In this document: piece by piece, positions 24,035 through 32,813 of the stretch | Numbering within the stretch: position 1 is the stretch's first letter | Layout: each line of letters starts with the position of its first letter | Program-made: the position numbers and the translations under genes | Notes under the pieces: model-generated | The model's database searches: none | Seen by the model: the letters and a program-made list of their open reading frames with translations, nothing else | Told to the model about the DNA's origin: nothing | Source: an uncultured Armatimonadota bacterium | GTDB lineage: Bacteria > Armatimonadota > Armatimonadia > Armatimonadales > Armatimonadaceae | Length of the DNA stretch: 33,923 nucleotides | NCBI GenBank assembly: GCA_903881535.1 | Contig: CAIRTT010000351.1 | Span: 1-33,923 of the forward strand | Direction of reading: 5' to 3'

Positions 24035-24709
24035 TCACACCGCATTGTATATGGCTGCTTGTGCATCCGTTGCCGCCGCCCAACGCAGCGTTCCATACTC
24101 GAAGTGCCACCACTCACCAGGATAGTTCGCAAACCCACTCGTCGTCATCGCGTGGAAGAGCAAGCGCCGCCGCTCCGTGTAGACTGCATGCGGATGCCGT
24201 TCATAGTAGTCACAGACACTTGCTTCAACCGGCTCATCAAAGCCACTTCCCATGTCCAAGACATCACCGGTTGCAATGTCAAATATCGTCACATCTACCG
24301 CGCCACCTGTGCTATGCGGCGTTGGGCGGTTTGGAAAGAGCTCTGGATAGGCAACAAAGCGTCGCGCATGGGCATTGATCGCAGGGTCGTCCCACTCAGG
24401 ATGCTCGCTGCTTACAATCGTAACCATCTCATTCCAAAGCCATGCCTGCACATTGAGTGGTCGGTGTGCATCCAAAACAATCATCCCAAGTGTTGCCGGT
24501 AACATCGAAATTGCACTGTGAAGCCGATGCACAACGCTTTCCCGGAGGAGCATCGCATGCGTTAGTACTGGCGCACCTGCTCGCGCATACACGGGATCCA
24601 GCACAAGGCGTGTAGTTTCTTCGATCGCGATCAGCGGTTCATCTACCCAATCAAAGGCGACATCTAGGAAACCTGAAGGCTCAGCGTGCGATGCTATCGG
24701 TGGATACAC
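24035..24709 (-). CDS. D-alanyl-D-alanine dipeptidase (VanX/DdpX family, peptidase M15D)
   Basis: The 224-residue zinc peptidase has the complete M15D site: zinc ligands H132 and D139 in PHSTGGAVD and H202 in EWWH, with E199 as base. R83 in DAHRP corresponds to the transition-state Arg of VanX. The family cleaves D-Ala-D-Ala released from cell-wall turnover or, in vancomycin resistance clusters, from the precursor pool. No vanH, vanA or vanRS homologues are near, so dipeptide recycling is the likely role. There is no signal peptide, suggesting the cytoplasm. The start is GTG at 24709, 6 bp after the ThuA-like gene. Confidence 0.9.
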   Translation of the reverse strand: MYPPIASHAEPSGFLDVAFDWVDEPLIAIEETTRLVLDPVYARAGAPVLTHAMLLRESVVHRLHSAISMLPATLGMIVLDAHRPLNVQAWLWNEMVTIVSSEHPEWDDPAINAHARRFVAYPELFPNRPTPHSTGGAVDVTIFDIATGDVLDMGSGFDEPVEASVCDYYERHPHAVYTERRRLLFHAMTTSGFANYPGEWWHFEYGTLRWAAATDAQAAIYNAV

Positions 24710-24715
24710 GTATGG

Positions 24716-25375
24716 CTAGTGATCGAGGCCAGCAGCCCAGAGACAACCGCGCTCAAGGAGACGCAGGACTTCTGGCTGGGAAACCACGGCGTTGTCATGC
24801 CCGAGGCCGTTGTACGAAACGCGACCATCGCCGTACCACTTCGTCCACACAACTGGCATGTCCACAACGCCGTTGCGGACGTGAGGTCCATCGGCGACCG
24901 GGAAGCGCGTTGTTGCCAAAACATGGACAGCAGGATCGACGTGCATGTAGTACTGCTCGGAGACGACGGTAAACATGTTCGGTGAGCCGCTGGTGATGAA
25001 GTGATCTGGCACACGGATATCAACAGTGTAATTCACGCCATTGTCGCCCGGATGTGAGACCCACTGGCCGCCGGTCATGAACTGATACTCGGTTTCAGCT
25101 CGGAAGCTGTCGCACATTCCGCCGTGGCAACCCGCGATACCAACGCCGCCCTTTACCGCTGCGAGCAACGGATTCAGCTGTTCGGGGGTGATGGTGCCCA
25201 TCGTCCAGATCGGAACAATCAGGCGATACGTTGTCAGGTCTTCTGTAGCATAGGCATCCAGTGTGTCGGATACGGTAACCGAAAAGCCATGTTTCTCGAG
25301 CAGCTCAGTGTAAATCGCTGCGACTTCCTTTGGCTGATGTCCATCCCAGCCGCCATAAACCACTAATGCTTTCAT
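24716..25375 (-). CDS. ThuA-like domain protein
   Basis: The 219-residue product is a single ThuA-like (class-I glutamine amidotransferase-like fold) domain. It has MKALVVYGGWDGHQP at the start, GGVGIAGCHGGMCDSF near residue 75, and a C-terminal WYGDGRVSYNGLGHD block typical of the family. Family members are linked to sugar metabolism, but their reaction is not settled. The ATG at 25375 has a GGAGG ribosome-binding site 8 bases upstream. A longer frame to 25429 would overlap the upstream gene and lacks one. It is cytoplasmic by sequence and is part of the ten-gene run. Confidence 0.88.
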   Translation of the reverse strand: MKALVVYGGWDGHQPKEVAAIYTELLEKHGFSVTVSDTLDAYATEDLTTYRLIVPIWTMGTITPEQLNPLLAAVKGGVGIAGCHGGMCDSFRAETEYQFMTGGQWVSHPGDNGVNYTVDIRVPDHFITSGSPNMFTVVSEQYYMHVDPAVHVLATTRFPVADGPHVRNGVVDMPVVWTKWYGDGRVSYNGLGHDNAVVSQPEVLRLLERGCLWAAGLDH

Positions 25376-25403
25376 GATCAATCCCTCCAAACTCACGAAG
25401 TTA

Positions 25404-25907
25404 TTATTCCACGTTGATGCCCGGTTCAAGGTTGTAAAGAAGTGCTGGATGGAGATCGGCGTGGAGATAGCTGCTGTGCAGCGTCATCCCAAGTCGCTCC
25501 ATCACCCCCTTGCTCCGCTCGTTAGCAGGCAGTGTGGTGGCAGTAAACATCACGCTGGGATTCTCCGCCCGAAACTGGGCTATCAGCAACCTTGCTGCCG
25601 ATGTCGCAATCCCGTTGCCCCACGCATCCGGGTGGAGGCGCCAGCCAAGCTCGATGGCTCCATCTATATGAACACATGGCTTTGCATGGACCCAGCCGAC
25701 GGGGCGATTGTCACTCCTAAATTCGATGATGAAGTATCCATAGGGATCATCAAACGTCAGCCACCGCTCGATGACACTCTCAGCCTGCTCAAGTGTCGGA
25801 GGCGTAGCCATCAGGACATGCTCGCGAACGGCCGCGGGTGTATCAAGCCAGATAATAAAAGGAGCATCGGCCACCGTCGGGTTTCGGAGACGAAACTGCG
25901 GTGGCAT
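25404..25907 (-). CDS. GNAT-family N-acetyltransferase (RimJ/RimL type)
   Basis: The 167-residue product has the GNAT fold in the RimJ/RimL subgroup: RLRNPTVADAPFI at the N-terminus, a GWRLHPDAWGNGIATSAARLL acetyl-CoA-binding segment (Q/R-x-x-G-x-G/A appears as AWGNGIA) near residue 95, and NERSKGVMERLGM near 130. It would acetylate an amine on a small molecule or a protein; the substrate is unknown. It lies 8 bp after uvrA and 28 bp before the ThuA-like gene. Confidence 0.87.
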   Translation of the reverse strand: MPPQFRLRNPTVADAPFIIWLDTPAAVREHVLMATPPTLEQAESVIERWLTFDDPYGYFIIEFRSDNRPVGWVHAKPCVHIDGAIELGWRLHPDAWGNGIATSAARLLIAQFRAENPSVMFTATTLPANERSKGVMERLGMTLHSSYLHADLHPALLYNLEPGINVE

Positions 25908-25915
25908 GATTGCGA

Positions 25916-28885
25916 TTACGCTCTTTTGACCAGGCTTTTACCGTTCAGGACGTGTTTGAGGTACTGACCGGTATAGCTCGCCTTCACCTTAGCGATATCT
26001 TCAGGAGTTCCCTTGGCAATGACCAATCCACCTCCATCACCACCCTCTGGGCCCATGTCGACAATCCAGTCCGCACATTTGATGACATCAAGGTTATGCT
26101 CGATGACCAGGACGGTTGAGCCGGCATCTACAAGGCGTTGCAGGAGGAGGAGGAGCTTTTCGATGTCCGCAAAGTGCAGACCTGTCGTTGGCTCATCGAG
26201 GATGTACAACGTCTTCGCTTGCAGCTTCTTGCCGAGCTCAGTCGCCAGCTTGACGCGCTGCGCTTCGCCGCCAGAGAGCGTGGTCGCCGGCTGCCCAAGC
26301 TTGATGTAGTCGAGGCCGACATCGGCGATAGTCTGGAGCTTTCTCGCAATGCTCGGAACCGCCGAGAAGAACTCGACGCCTTCCCCAACAGTCATATCGA
26401 GGACTTCGGCGATCGACTTTCCTTTGTATTTGACTTCCAGCGTCTCACGGGCGTAGCGCTTTCCATTACAGACTTCGCAGGGAACGTAGACATCTGGCAG
26501 GAACTGCATCTCGATTTTGAGGATGCCGTCGCCTTTGCACGCCTCGCAGCGGCCACCCTTGACATTAAACGAAAAGCGCCCTGGGCCATAGCCGCGTACA
26601 CGGCTTTCCTGGGTGGATGCGTAGAGATCCCGGATGACATCAAAGCAGCCCGTGTACGTCGCTGGGTTCGAGCGTGGTGTGCGGCCGATGGGAGACTGGT
26701 CAATATCGACAATCTTCTCAATGTGCTCGATGCCGGTAAGCGAATCGTGTGCTTCGGCAATCATGTGTGAGCGATAAATCTGCTGCATCAACTTTGGATA
26801 CAGCGTCTCCTGGATGAGCGTGGACTTACCGGAACCAGAGACGCCAGTGATACAGACCAGCGAGCCAAGCGGGATCTCAATATCCACGCCTTTGAGGTTA
26901 TGGCCCCTAGCACCTTTGAGGATGAGTGATTTGCCGTTGCCTTCCCGGCGTATTTTAGGGATTGCGATTTCCCGACGACCCGACAAGAACGCGGCCGTGG
27001 CGGATTCCGGGGCATTCAGGATGTCGGCTGGTGGGCCTTCTGCCACAACACGGCCTCCGTGAACACCTGCTCCTGGTCCAATATCGATCAGCCAGTCCGC
27101 GGCAGCCATCGTTTCTTCATCATGCTCAACTACAAGAATCGTATTTCCAAGGTCACGCAGGCGCGTGAGCGTTTGTACTAGCTTGGTGTTGTCGCGTTGA
27201 TGTAGCCCGATAGATGGTTCATCCAGGATGTACAGAACACCCATCAAGCCAGAACCGATCTGTGTCGCGAGGCGGATGCGCTGTGCTTCGCCTCCAGCGA
27301 GTGTGTTCGCGCTCCGGTCCATGGTGAGGTAGCCAAGGCCGACCGAAAAGAGGAAGCCAAGCCGCTCACGGATTTCCTTGACAATCTGCTTCGCGATGAT
27401 GGCTTCCCGGTTCGTGAGTGTCAGGCCATCGAAGAAGATCACCATTTTTTCGACACTGAACCCTGTCAGGGTACTAATGTCGGTGTCTCCAACCTTGACG
27501 CTAAGCGCCTCGGGTTTGAGACGTTTTCCCTTACAGTCAGGGCATGGGCGCTGCCGACGATATTGTTCGAGGTCTGCCTTGACTAAGTCGCTTGTGGTCT
27601 CGGCGAGGTGACGCTCAAGGATTGACAAAACACCGGCATACTCTGTGTCAAAGTAGCGTGTCTTGCCCCAGCGGTTACGATGTTCCATCGCAACATTGCC
27701 TTTGACACCATAGAAAACCGCATGGAGCTGCTCAGGAGTCAGGTCTTTGAGCGGAGTTTCCATGGTGAAGCCAAGCGATGTTGCTACGGCTGCAAAAAGG
27801 GCGGTTCGTGAATCCGACATGATTTGCTTGCCGGATTTATAGACAAAGTACCGTAGAGCGCCGGCCCCGATCGACATAGTGTGATCAGGAGCAATCAGTG
27901 CCGGGTCGAACTCTGCCTGAGTTCCAAGTCCATGACACTTTGGACAAGCACCATAGGGGCTGTTGAAGGAAAATGTCCGGGGCTCGATCTCTGGGAGGCT
28001 GATGCCGCAGTCGGTACAGGCGAACTTTTCGCTGTATGTATGACATTCGCCATCCACGATTTCGATGACTAAAACGCCATTGCCACGCTTTAGCGTTGAC
28101 TCGATCGAATCCGCGAGACGCTTTTCTGTACCTGCGCGTACGACAACGCGGTCCACAACGATGTCGAGATCGTGTTGCTTGTAGCGATCGAGGATTGGCA
28201 TTTCTTCCGAAATGTCGAAAATGGTGCCATCGATGCGGACGCGGACATAGCCTTCCTTGCGAATATCCTCGAGCTCTTTGCGGTACTCGCCTTTACGGCC
28301 ACGGGCAATCGGCGCCATCAGCTGCATCCGCGTGCCTTCCGGAAGCTGCATCAGCTGGTCGACAATCTGACTTGGCTGCTGCTGACTGACGGGTTTGCCA
28401 CACTGCGGGCAGTGTGGGCGTCCAGCACGTGCGTACAGAAGTCTGAGGTAGTCGTAAATCTCCGTGACGGTGGCTACGGTTGAGCGTGGGTTACGGCTGG
28501 TGGATTTCTGGTCGATGGCAACTGCAGGGGAAAGACCTTCAATTTGGTCGACATCCGGTTTGTCCATCTGACCGAGGAACTGCCTTGCGTAGGCTGAAAG
28601 GGACTCTACGTAGCGGCGTTGGCCCTCTGCATAGAGGGTGTCAAACGCCAAGGAAGACTTTCCACTACCCGAGAGGCCGGTGATAACCACCAGTTTGTCC
28701 CTTGGAATATCGATATCGATGTTCTTGAGGTTGTTCTGGCGTGCGCCGCGAATGCGGATTGCAGGGCCATCAATAATGATAGGGATGCGGCTGTCGGTGA
28801 CGGGTTCGATTTCCATAGGGCTCATACCGCCCACGGTCGGGATGTGGGCCACACGAGTGTACCTGTCATCCTGCAGACCTGTCAC
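25916..28885 (-). CDS. uvrA: Excinuclease ABC subunit A
   Basis: UvrA recognises DNA damage for nucleotide excision repair. The 989-residue product has both ABC ATPase modules. The Walker A motifs are GLSGSGKSS and GVSGSGKST, and two LSGGEAQR/LAGGEAQR signatures are present. The zinc modules C-x2-C-x18-C-x2-C (starting CTDC) and CEAC-x20-CEVC are complete. The ATG at 28885 overlaps the Nudix stop as ATGA. This gives about 30 extra residues before the conserved IRIRGARQNNLKNI start, so internal ATGs at 28825 or 28816 are possible. No LexA-like box is evident just upstream, unlike imuB. It is embedded in a mixed operon behind rmlA and rmlC. Confidence 0.97.
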   Translation of the reverse strand: MTGLQDDRYTRVAHIPTVGGMSPMEIEPVTDSRIPIIIDGPAIRIRGARQNNLKNIDIDIPRDKLVVITGLSGSGKSSLAFDTLYAEGQRRYVESLSAYARQFLGQMDKPDVDQIEGLSPAVAIDQKSTSRNPRSTVATVTEIYDYLRLLYARAGRPHCPQCGKPVSQQQPSQIVDQLMQLPEGTRMQLMAPIARGRKGEYRKELEDIRKEGYVRVRIDGTIFDISEEMPILDRYKQHDLDIVVDRVVVRAGTEKRLADSIESTLKRGNGVLVIEIVDGECHTYSEKFACTDCGISLPEIEPRTFSFNSPYGACPKCHGLGTQAEFDPALIAPDHTMSIGAGALRYFVYKSGKQIMSDSRTALFAAVATSLGFTMETPLKDLTPEQLHAVFYGVKGNVAMEHRNRWGKTRYFDTEYAGVLSILERHLAETTSDLVKADLEQYRRQRPCPDCKGKRLKPEALSVKVGDTDISTLTGFSVEKMVIFFDGLTLTNREAIIAKQIVKEIRERLGFLFSVGLGYLTMDRSANTLAGGEAQRIRLATQIGSGLMGVLYILDEPSIGLHQRDNTKLVQTLTRLRDLGNTILVVEHDEETMAAADWLIDIGPGAGVHGGRVVAEGPPADILNAPESATAAFLSGRREIAIPKIRREGNGKSLILKGARGHNLKGVDIEIPLGSLVCITGVSGSGKSTLIQETLYPKLMQQIYRSHMIAEAHDSLTGIEHIEKIVDIDQSPIGRTPRSNPATYTGCFDVIRDLYASTQESRVRGYGPGRFSFNVKGGRCEACKGDGILKIEMQFLPDVYVPCEVCNGKRYARETLEVKYKGKSIAEVLDMTVGEGVEFFSAVPSIARKLQTIADVGLDYIKLGQPATTLSGGEAQRVKLATELGKKLQAKTLYILDEPTTGLHFADIEKLLLLLQRLVDAGSTVLVIEHNLDVIKCADWIVDMGPEGGDGGGLVIAKGTPEDIAKVKASYTGQYLKHVLNGKSLVKRA

Positions 28886-29400
28886 ATTTCAGGTGGTATA
28901 CCGCCATCACCGATATTGGCAGGGATTGGGTAACCAATACGCAGGTCCTTTTGTGCTCGTAACCAAGCATATTGAAAGGCCGCATCCAGTAAGGCATCCC
29001 AGTGGTAGTACGTCTCACTCACATCTTCGACGTGAAACAACGCCCTTCCTTGAGAATCGCTTCCTGTAGGGGCATCGTGCATTTTGGTGACCGACGCAAT
29101 GTAAGCATTGGCTGCCCCAGCCGTACCATCTTCGGCAGTCAGGACAAATGCTCCCAGCTTAGTCAGCGGGCCGAGCTCGATTCCTGCTTCTTCCATCGCC
29201 TCGCGGTGTGCGGCAGCTTCTGGCTGTTCACCCGGCTCGATGTGTCCGCTGGGCGTGCACCATCCACGGTTGATAATTTCCGCGAGCACGATGAGGTCCC
29301 CGTAAAATGGAAAGACGACAACGTGGGTAACGGGTGCATCCGTGCTGAGGACGAACTCTGCTTGGTAGCTTCCCCACTTTGCTTTTGGGAATTCAGTCAA
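28882..29400 (-). CDS. Nudix hydrolase
   Basis: The 172-residue product has a Nudix box at residues 52-74 (G52-x5-E58-x7-R66-E67-x2-E70-E71-x-G73-I74), with all metal-binding glutamates. It would hydrolyse a nucleoside diphosphate linked to another group; the substrate cannot be read from the sequence. The start is TTG at 29400, overlapping the zinc-ribbon gene by 8 bp, and the stop overlaps uvrA. No internal ATG lies ahead of the domain. A 40-residue C-terminal tail rich in aromatic residues follows the fold. Confidence 0.88.
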   Translation of the reverse strand: MTEFPKAKWGSYQAEFVLSTDAPVTHVVVFPFYGDLIVLAEIINRGWCTPSGHIEPGEQPEAAAHREAMEEAGIELGPLTKLGAFVLTAEDGTAGAANAYIASVTKMHDAPTGSDSQGRALFHVEDVSETYYHWDALLDAAFQYAWLRAQKDLRIGYPIPANIGDGGIPPEM

Positions 29401-29611
29401 TGCTGAGCAGGTCTTGCAGATTGGTGGCGAACAAATCGATGCGCCCGCACATTTCGCAGACTTTTGCTGTGACAGGGGATGTCGTTACGGAAGCAACACC
29501 GAGAAAGTCATCGGATGCCTTACCCGTGATTGTAATGCGAGCATCCCCATTACCAACCTGAAGGCGGCCTTTGTGCATTTGACCGCCGCACGCGGCACAT
29601 GTGTTTTTCAT
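29393..29611 (-). CDS. Zinc-ribbon miniprotein
   Basis: The 72-residue product has two Cys pairs, C-x2-C at residues 5-8 (CAAC) and C-x2-C near 52-55 (CEMC). They form a rubredoxin-like knuckle around a stretch of beta-forming residues. No function is known for such small ribbons; they often bind nucleic acid or act as scaffolds. The ATG at 29611 is 32 bp after rmlC-like, and its stop overlaps the Nudix start. Good spacing and coding-like composition support a real gene. Confidence 0.72.
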   Translation of the reverse strand: MKNTCAACGGQMHKGRLQVGNGDARITITGKASDDFLGVASVTTSPVTAKVCEMCGRIDLFATNLQDLLSID

Positions 29612-29643
29612 AGCGCGTCTATCCTACCAAACAGAAGCGGTAT

Positions 29644-30198
29644 CTAACCGGGGGTCATTTCCCAAAAGTCTTTGCCAACGATGTCAAATGGCAGGCGATG
29701 TTCATCTGGCGCGGTTGCATCGAAATGCTGGTTCACAAAATAAACCAGCTGGCTGGTGGTGTTACCAACATTTGCACAGCCGTGTGCGACGCCGCGTGGG
29801 ATGAAGAGGAGGCGCGAGACGCCGCCGCCGAGGAGAAGGCGCATTTGTGCATTCAGGGTTGGGCTGTCCGCGCGGGCATCCACGAGGCCAACCAGCAAGC
29901 GCTCCGTCGGTGGGACAAACCAGACATCATCCTGGTTGTAGTGAATATGAAAAGCCTTGATAGCCCCTACCTGCACGACAGACCATGAGGACTGCAAGAC
30001 TTGAAAGTCAGGGATTGCTACGAGGCGGCCATTTTGATCGAGGCGGATAATTTCAGCGAAGGCGCCACCATCATCCTGGAAGGTACGCAGCTCGATGATC
30101 TTGACACCCTCGATGTTTGTGCGGGGGGCATAGCTCTGCGTGGTCAGGACACTTGCGTAGTCGGGGTGGATGGCGGATGTGGACAGGCGTTCGGCCAT
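29644..30198 (-). CDS. dTDP-4-dehydrorhamnose 3,5-epimerase-like protein (divergent RmlC)
   Basis: The 184-residue cupin resembles RmlC: an IELRTFQDDGGAFAEI start, an SPT segment, IPRGVAHGCANVG for the PxGxxHG motif, and a C-terminal PDEHRLPFD. In place of the usual RGLHYQ it has KAFHIHYNQDDVWFV, an H-x-H variant found in a divergent subgroup. It may therefore act on a different dTDP-sugar or may not be a classical RmlC. It follows rmlA by 3 bp, so a role in making an activated deoxysugar is likely. No rmlB or rmlD is present in the window. Confidence 0.82.
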   Translation of the reverse strand: MAERLSTSAIHPDYASVLTTQSYAPRTNIEGVKIIELRTFQDDGGAFAEIIRLDQNGRLVAIPDFQVLQSSWSVVQVGAIKAFHIHYNQDDVWFVPPTERLLVGLVDARADSPTLNAQMRLLLGGGVSRLLFIPRGVAHGCANVGNTTSQLVYFVNQHFDATAPDEHRLPFDIVGKDFWEMTPG

Positions 30199-30201
30199 AA
30201 C

Positions 30202-31098
30202 TTATCTGGTCTCCGGGAGGTTAGGTTTGGATTCGCTTGCGATACGACGCAGGTAAGAGGCATAGCCTGTTTTACCGAGGGCATCTGCTCCTGCAATGAC
30301 ATCTTGTGCAGAAATCCAGCCGCTTTGCAGTGCGATTTCCTCAAGACAGGCGATTTTCAGGCTTTGCCTTCGCTCGATGGCAGCGACAAAGTTACCTGCT
30401 TCGAGGAGGGCATCGTGGGTGCCGGTGTCGAGCCAAGCGGTTCCGCGGCCAAGAATCTCCGCGTGGAGATCATTTTTGGCGAGGTACATCTGGTTGACAG
30501 TGGTGATTTCCAGCTCACCGCGATGGCTTGGTTTTACGGCAGCTGCGACATCGGTGATGTCACTGTCATAGAAGTACAGACCTACAACAGCGTAGTTTGA
30601 CTTTGGCTGTTCGGGTTTTTCTTCAATGGAGATGACGCGTCCGGATGCATCAAAGTCCATTACGCCGTAGCGCTCTGGATCTGCGACGTGGTAACCGAAG
30701 ACGGTTGCACCGGACTCGCGGGTAGCGGCTCGTCGGAGCTGTTCGGGAAGACCGTGGCCGTAGAAGACATTGTCGCCGAGGACAAGGGCTGCTGGTCCGC
30801 CTGCGATGAAGTCTTTCGCAATGTGAAATGCCTGTGCCAAGCCTTCAGGGCGCGGCTGGACGGCGTATTGCAGATTAATTCCGTACGCACTCCCATCCCC
30901 GAGGAGGCGTTCAAACAGAGGCAGGTCATCAGGGGTACTGATAAGCATGATGTCCCGGATTCCGCTCAACATCAGGGTCGAAAGCGGGTAGTAAACCATC
31001 GGCTTGTCGTAGACAGCCATCAATTGCTTTGATTCGGCTTTTGTTGCTGGGTACAGGCGTGTTCCACTACCACCTGCGAGGACTATTCCCTTGCTCAT
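30202..31098 (-). CDS. rmlA: Glucose-1-phosphate thymidylyltransferase
   Basis: The 298-residue enzyme makes dTDP-glucose from dTTP and glucose 1-phosphate, the first step to dTDP-rhamnose and related sugars. The nucleotide-binding motif GGSGTRLYPAT (residues 9-19), YAVQPRPEGLAQAF near 80 and LGDNVFYGHGL near 110 are classical. The ATG at 31098 begins the ten-gene run. Divergent transcription from the PQQ-like gene leaves 83 bp. A TAGAAT-like -10 (complement of 31105-31110) without a good -35 lies very close to the ATG. Confidence 0.96.
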   Translation of the reverse strand: MSKGIVLAGGSGTRLYPATKAESKQLMAVYDKPMVYYPLSTLMLSGIRDIMLISTPDDLPLFERLLGDGSAYGINLQYAVQPRPEGLAQAFHIAKDFIAGGPAALVLGDNVFYGHGLPEQLRRAATRESGATVFGYHVADPERYGVMDFDASGRVISIEEKPEQPKSNYAVVGLYFYDSDITDVAAAVKPSHRGELEITTVNQMYLAKNDLHAEILGRGTAWLDTGTHDALLEAGNFVAAIERRQSLKIACLEEIALQSGWISAQDVIAGADALGKTGYASYLRRIASESKPNLPETR

Positions 31099-31140
31099 TG
31101 TTACATTCTACGCCTCGGGTCGAAGTTGCGCCGGATAGGC

Positions 31141-31169
31141 TTGACGGGGCATATCGACCCCGCTACACT
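31141..31169 (+). promoter_or_regulatory. Promoter of the PQQ-like/pseudokinase unit
   Basis: TTGACG (31141-31146), a 17-bp spacer and TACACT (31164-31169) form a strong sigma-70-type promoter. An inverted repeat CGGGG (31145-31149) / CCCCG (31158-31162) lies inside the spacer and may be an operator. The ATG is only 12 bp after the -10, so the mRNA should have almost no leader. Confidence 0.75.
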
Positions 31170-31181
31170 CTCCTACAGCGC

Positions 31182-32813
31182 ATGACCGAATCAGACGAAC
31201 TCCCGTGGAACAGTATGTCCATAAAATTGCCGGCGGAAGCATTTGTTTCCGGTGGCTTTTTCGATGAGGCGCTTGGTTTCAATGCGGCTGCTGGGCGTGG
31301 CACCCTGCGTGTTTCTGTTACAGCGACTGAGTCGTGGCTGTCGTTCGTGCCGAAAACATTTGCGCTTGCGGCGGGCGAGAGCATCGCTGCAAATGTCACT
31401 GTGGATATCGCTGCGGCGAAGCGGATGGTCGAAGGGGGCCGGCCTCCGATCGGCGAGCTGCAAATAACGTTTGAGCAACAAAACACGGCAGGTGTACGTG
31501 TCGAACGGACAGCAAACATTCCTGTCCAGCTTCCCGTCGCCGTTTGCCCATGTTGTAAACGCGTTCTACATATTCCAAGCCATCGTGGTGCCAAACCCCC
31601 GACAGTTTGTATCCATTGTTTTGAGCGCCTGCGCCCGTGCCCTCACTGTGGTGTTCTGAATACCTGGCGGGTTCGAACCTGTCTTGTCAGCCCAAGTCAC
31701 ATCATCCGGGCGAGCGAAGACTGGGTCACCCTTGGCGGAAACAGTCAACACACGAGCAACGCTGATGTGCCTCTTGGTGCCGGTGCCCTGATTTGGCAAT
31801 TCCCGTTAATGCTGCAGACCAATCCGCTCCGGCGTTTGCAATGGTCATCTGTGGTGACCGCGTTCGGTGTTGTCTATGCTGCAAGCACGACCGGGGATGG
31901 CGAGCATTTGCTGCACGCATTTGATGTCGAATCAGGCATGCCCATTTGGGATCCATATGTGCTGGCGGCGCCAGTTCACCCGGATCGCGGCGGAGTTTGT
32001 ATCGTCGGCGAGCTTGTCGTGGCAGGTTTGGTGAATGGAAGCGTGCTTGCGATCGATGCGATACGCGGGACGCGGCGCTGGCTGGTGGATATCGGTGGCT
32101 CCGTTTACGGCTCGGTCATTCCGGTGAACTTGGCAACCGTTGCCGTTCCGGTCGCGGATGGCATCCATGCAGGACGCTTGGTTATGCTCACCACGGATGG
32201 CGGTCGTATCAAGTTTGAGGTTCCGCTGACTGGCCGTCCGGAGTGCACACCCGCTGCCGGTGGGAATACAATTGTCGTCCACGATGACACCGGCGGTGTC
32301 CTTGCGGTAAACGCATCTACGGGGGACACGCTTTGGTACACACAGCTGGCTGACTGCTTTGATGCGGCTCCCGTTATCGCGGATGGCGTGGTTTATTCCG
32401 GCGGCCACGATGGCATTCTGCGTGCACTGATGATGACGAGCGGGACACTCATCTGGGAATCACCTGTTCTTGGCGGCGCCATTACAGGTACGCCCAGCAT
32501 CGGGGACAGTGTTCTTGCCGTTCCGACTGTTGAGGGCCTTTGCCTTGTCAGCCGCGAAACTGGGCAACCGGTCCAGCGCACCAGCCGCGGTCCAGTGCGC
32601 GCGCAACCGATTGTCGCCCCAGATGGCTTTCTCTTTGCAGGACGGGATGCACGCTTGCATCGCTTGGCGGCCGGGATGGCAGTGGATGATGTCTACGATG
32701 CTGGCGGTGGCGGGCCTCAAGTCAGTGTCCCAATGGCGTATGCCGATGGCAATGTGTTCCTTGCAACCACACGTGGCGTGCTCTACGCCCTACGCATGAC
32801 AGGGGTGCTCTAA
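31182..32813 (+). CDS. Cytoplasmic Ig-like/zinc-ribbon/PQQ-like beta-propeller protein
   Basis: The 543-residue product (ATG 31182) has three parts. Residues 10-118 form an Ig-like beta-sandwich (ESWLSFVPKTFALAAGES...NVTVD). Residues 122-167 carry a cysteine cluster C122, C124, C125, C143, C146, C153, C156, C167 (pairs CIHC and CPHC), probably one or two zinc ribbons. Residues 185-543 are a PQQ-like (BamB/quinoprotein-type) propeller with repeated D.xxG...W blades and SxxxAPVIADGVVYSGGHDG segments. No signal peptide is seen, so it should be cytoplasmic, unlike most PQQ-repeat proteins. The frame extends upstream to 31029, but that runs into rmlA and lies upstream of the promoter. The next gene starts at the base after its stop codon. 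Its function is unknown; a sensor or scaffold is inferred. Confidence 0.78.
   Translation: MTESDELPWNSMSIKLPAEAFVSGGFFDEALGFNAAAGRGTLRVSVTATESWLSFVPKTFALAAGESIAANVTVDIAAAKRMVEGGRPPIGELQITFEQQNTAGVRVERTANIPVQLPVAVCPCCKRVLHIPSHRGAKPPTVCIHCFERLRPCPHCGVLNTWRVRTCLVSPSHIIRASEDWVTLGGNSQHTSNADVPLGAGALIWQFPLMLQTNPLRRLQWSSVVTAFGVVYAASTTGDGEHLLHAFDVESGMPIWDPYVLAAPVHPDRGGVCIVGELVVAGLVNGSVLAIDAIRGTRRWLVDIGGSVYGSVIPVNLATVAVPVADGIHAGRLVMLTTDGGRIKFEVPLTGRPECTPAAGGNTIVVHDDTGGVLAVNASTGDTLWYTQLADCFDAAPVIADGVVYSGGHDGILRALMMTSGTLIWESPVLGGAITGTPSIGDSVLAVPTVEGLCLVSRETGQPVQRTSRGPVRAQPIVAPDGFLFAGRDARLHRLAAGMAVDDVYDAGGGGPQVSVPMAYADGNVFLATTRGVLYALRMTGVL

Noticed and set aside
24035..24709. Vancomycin-resistance cluster
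   Set aside because: Only the VanX-type dipeptidase is present; there is no ligase, dehydrogenase or two-component system, so peptide recycling is more likely.
31029..31181. 51-codon N-terminal extension of the PQQ-like protein
   Set aside because: It would overlap the start of rmlA and cross the promoter at 31141-31169; the ATG at 31182 fits the domain start.
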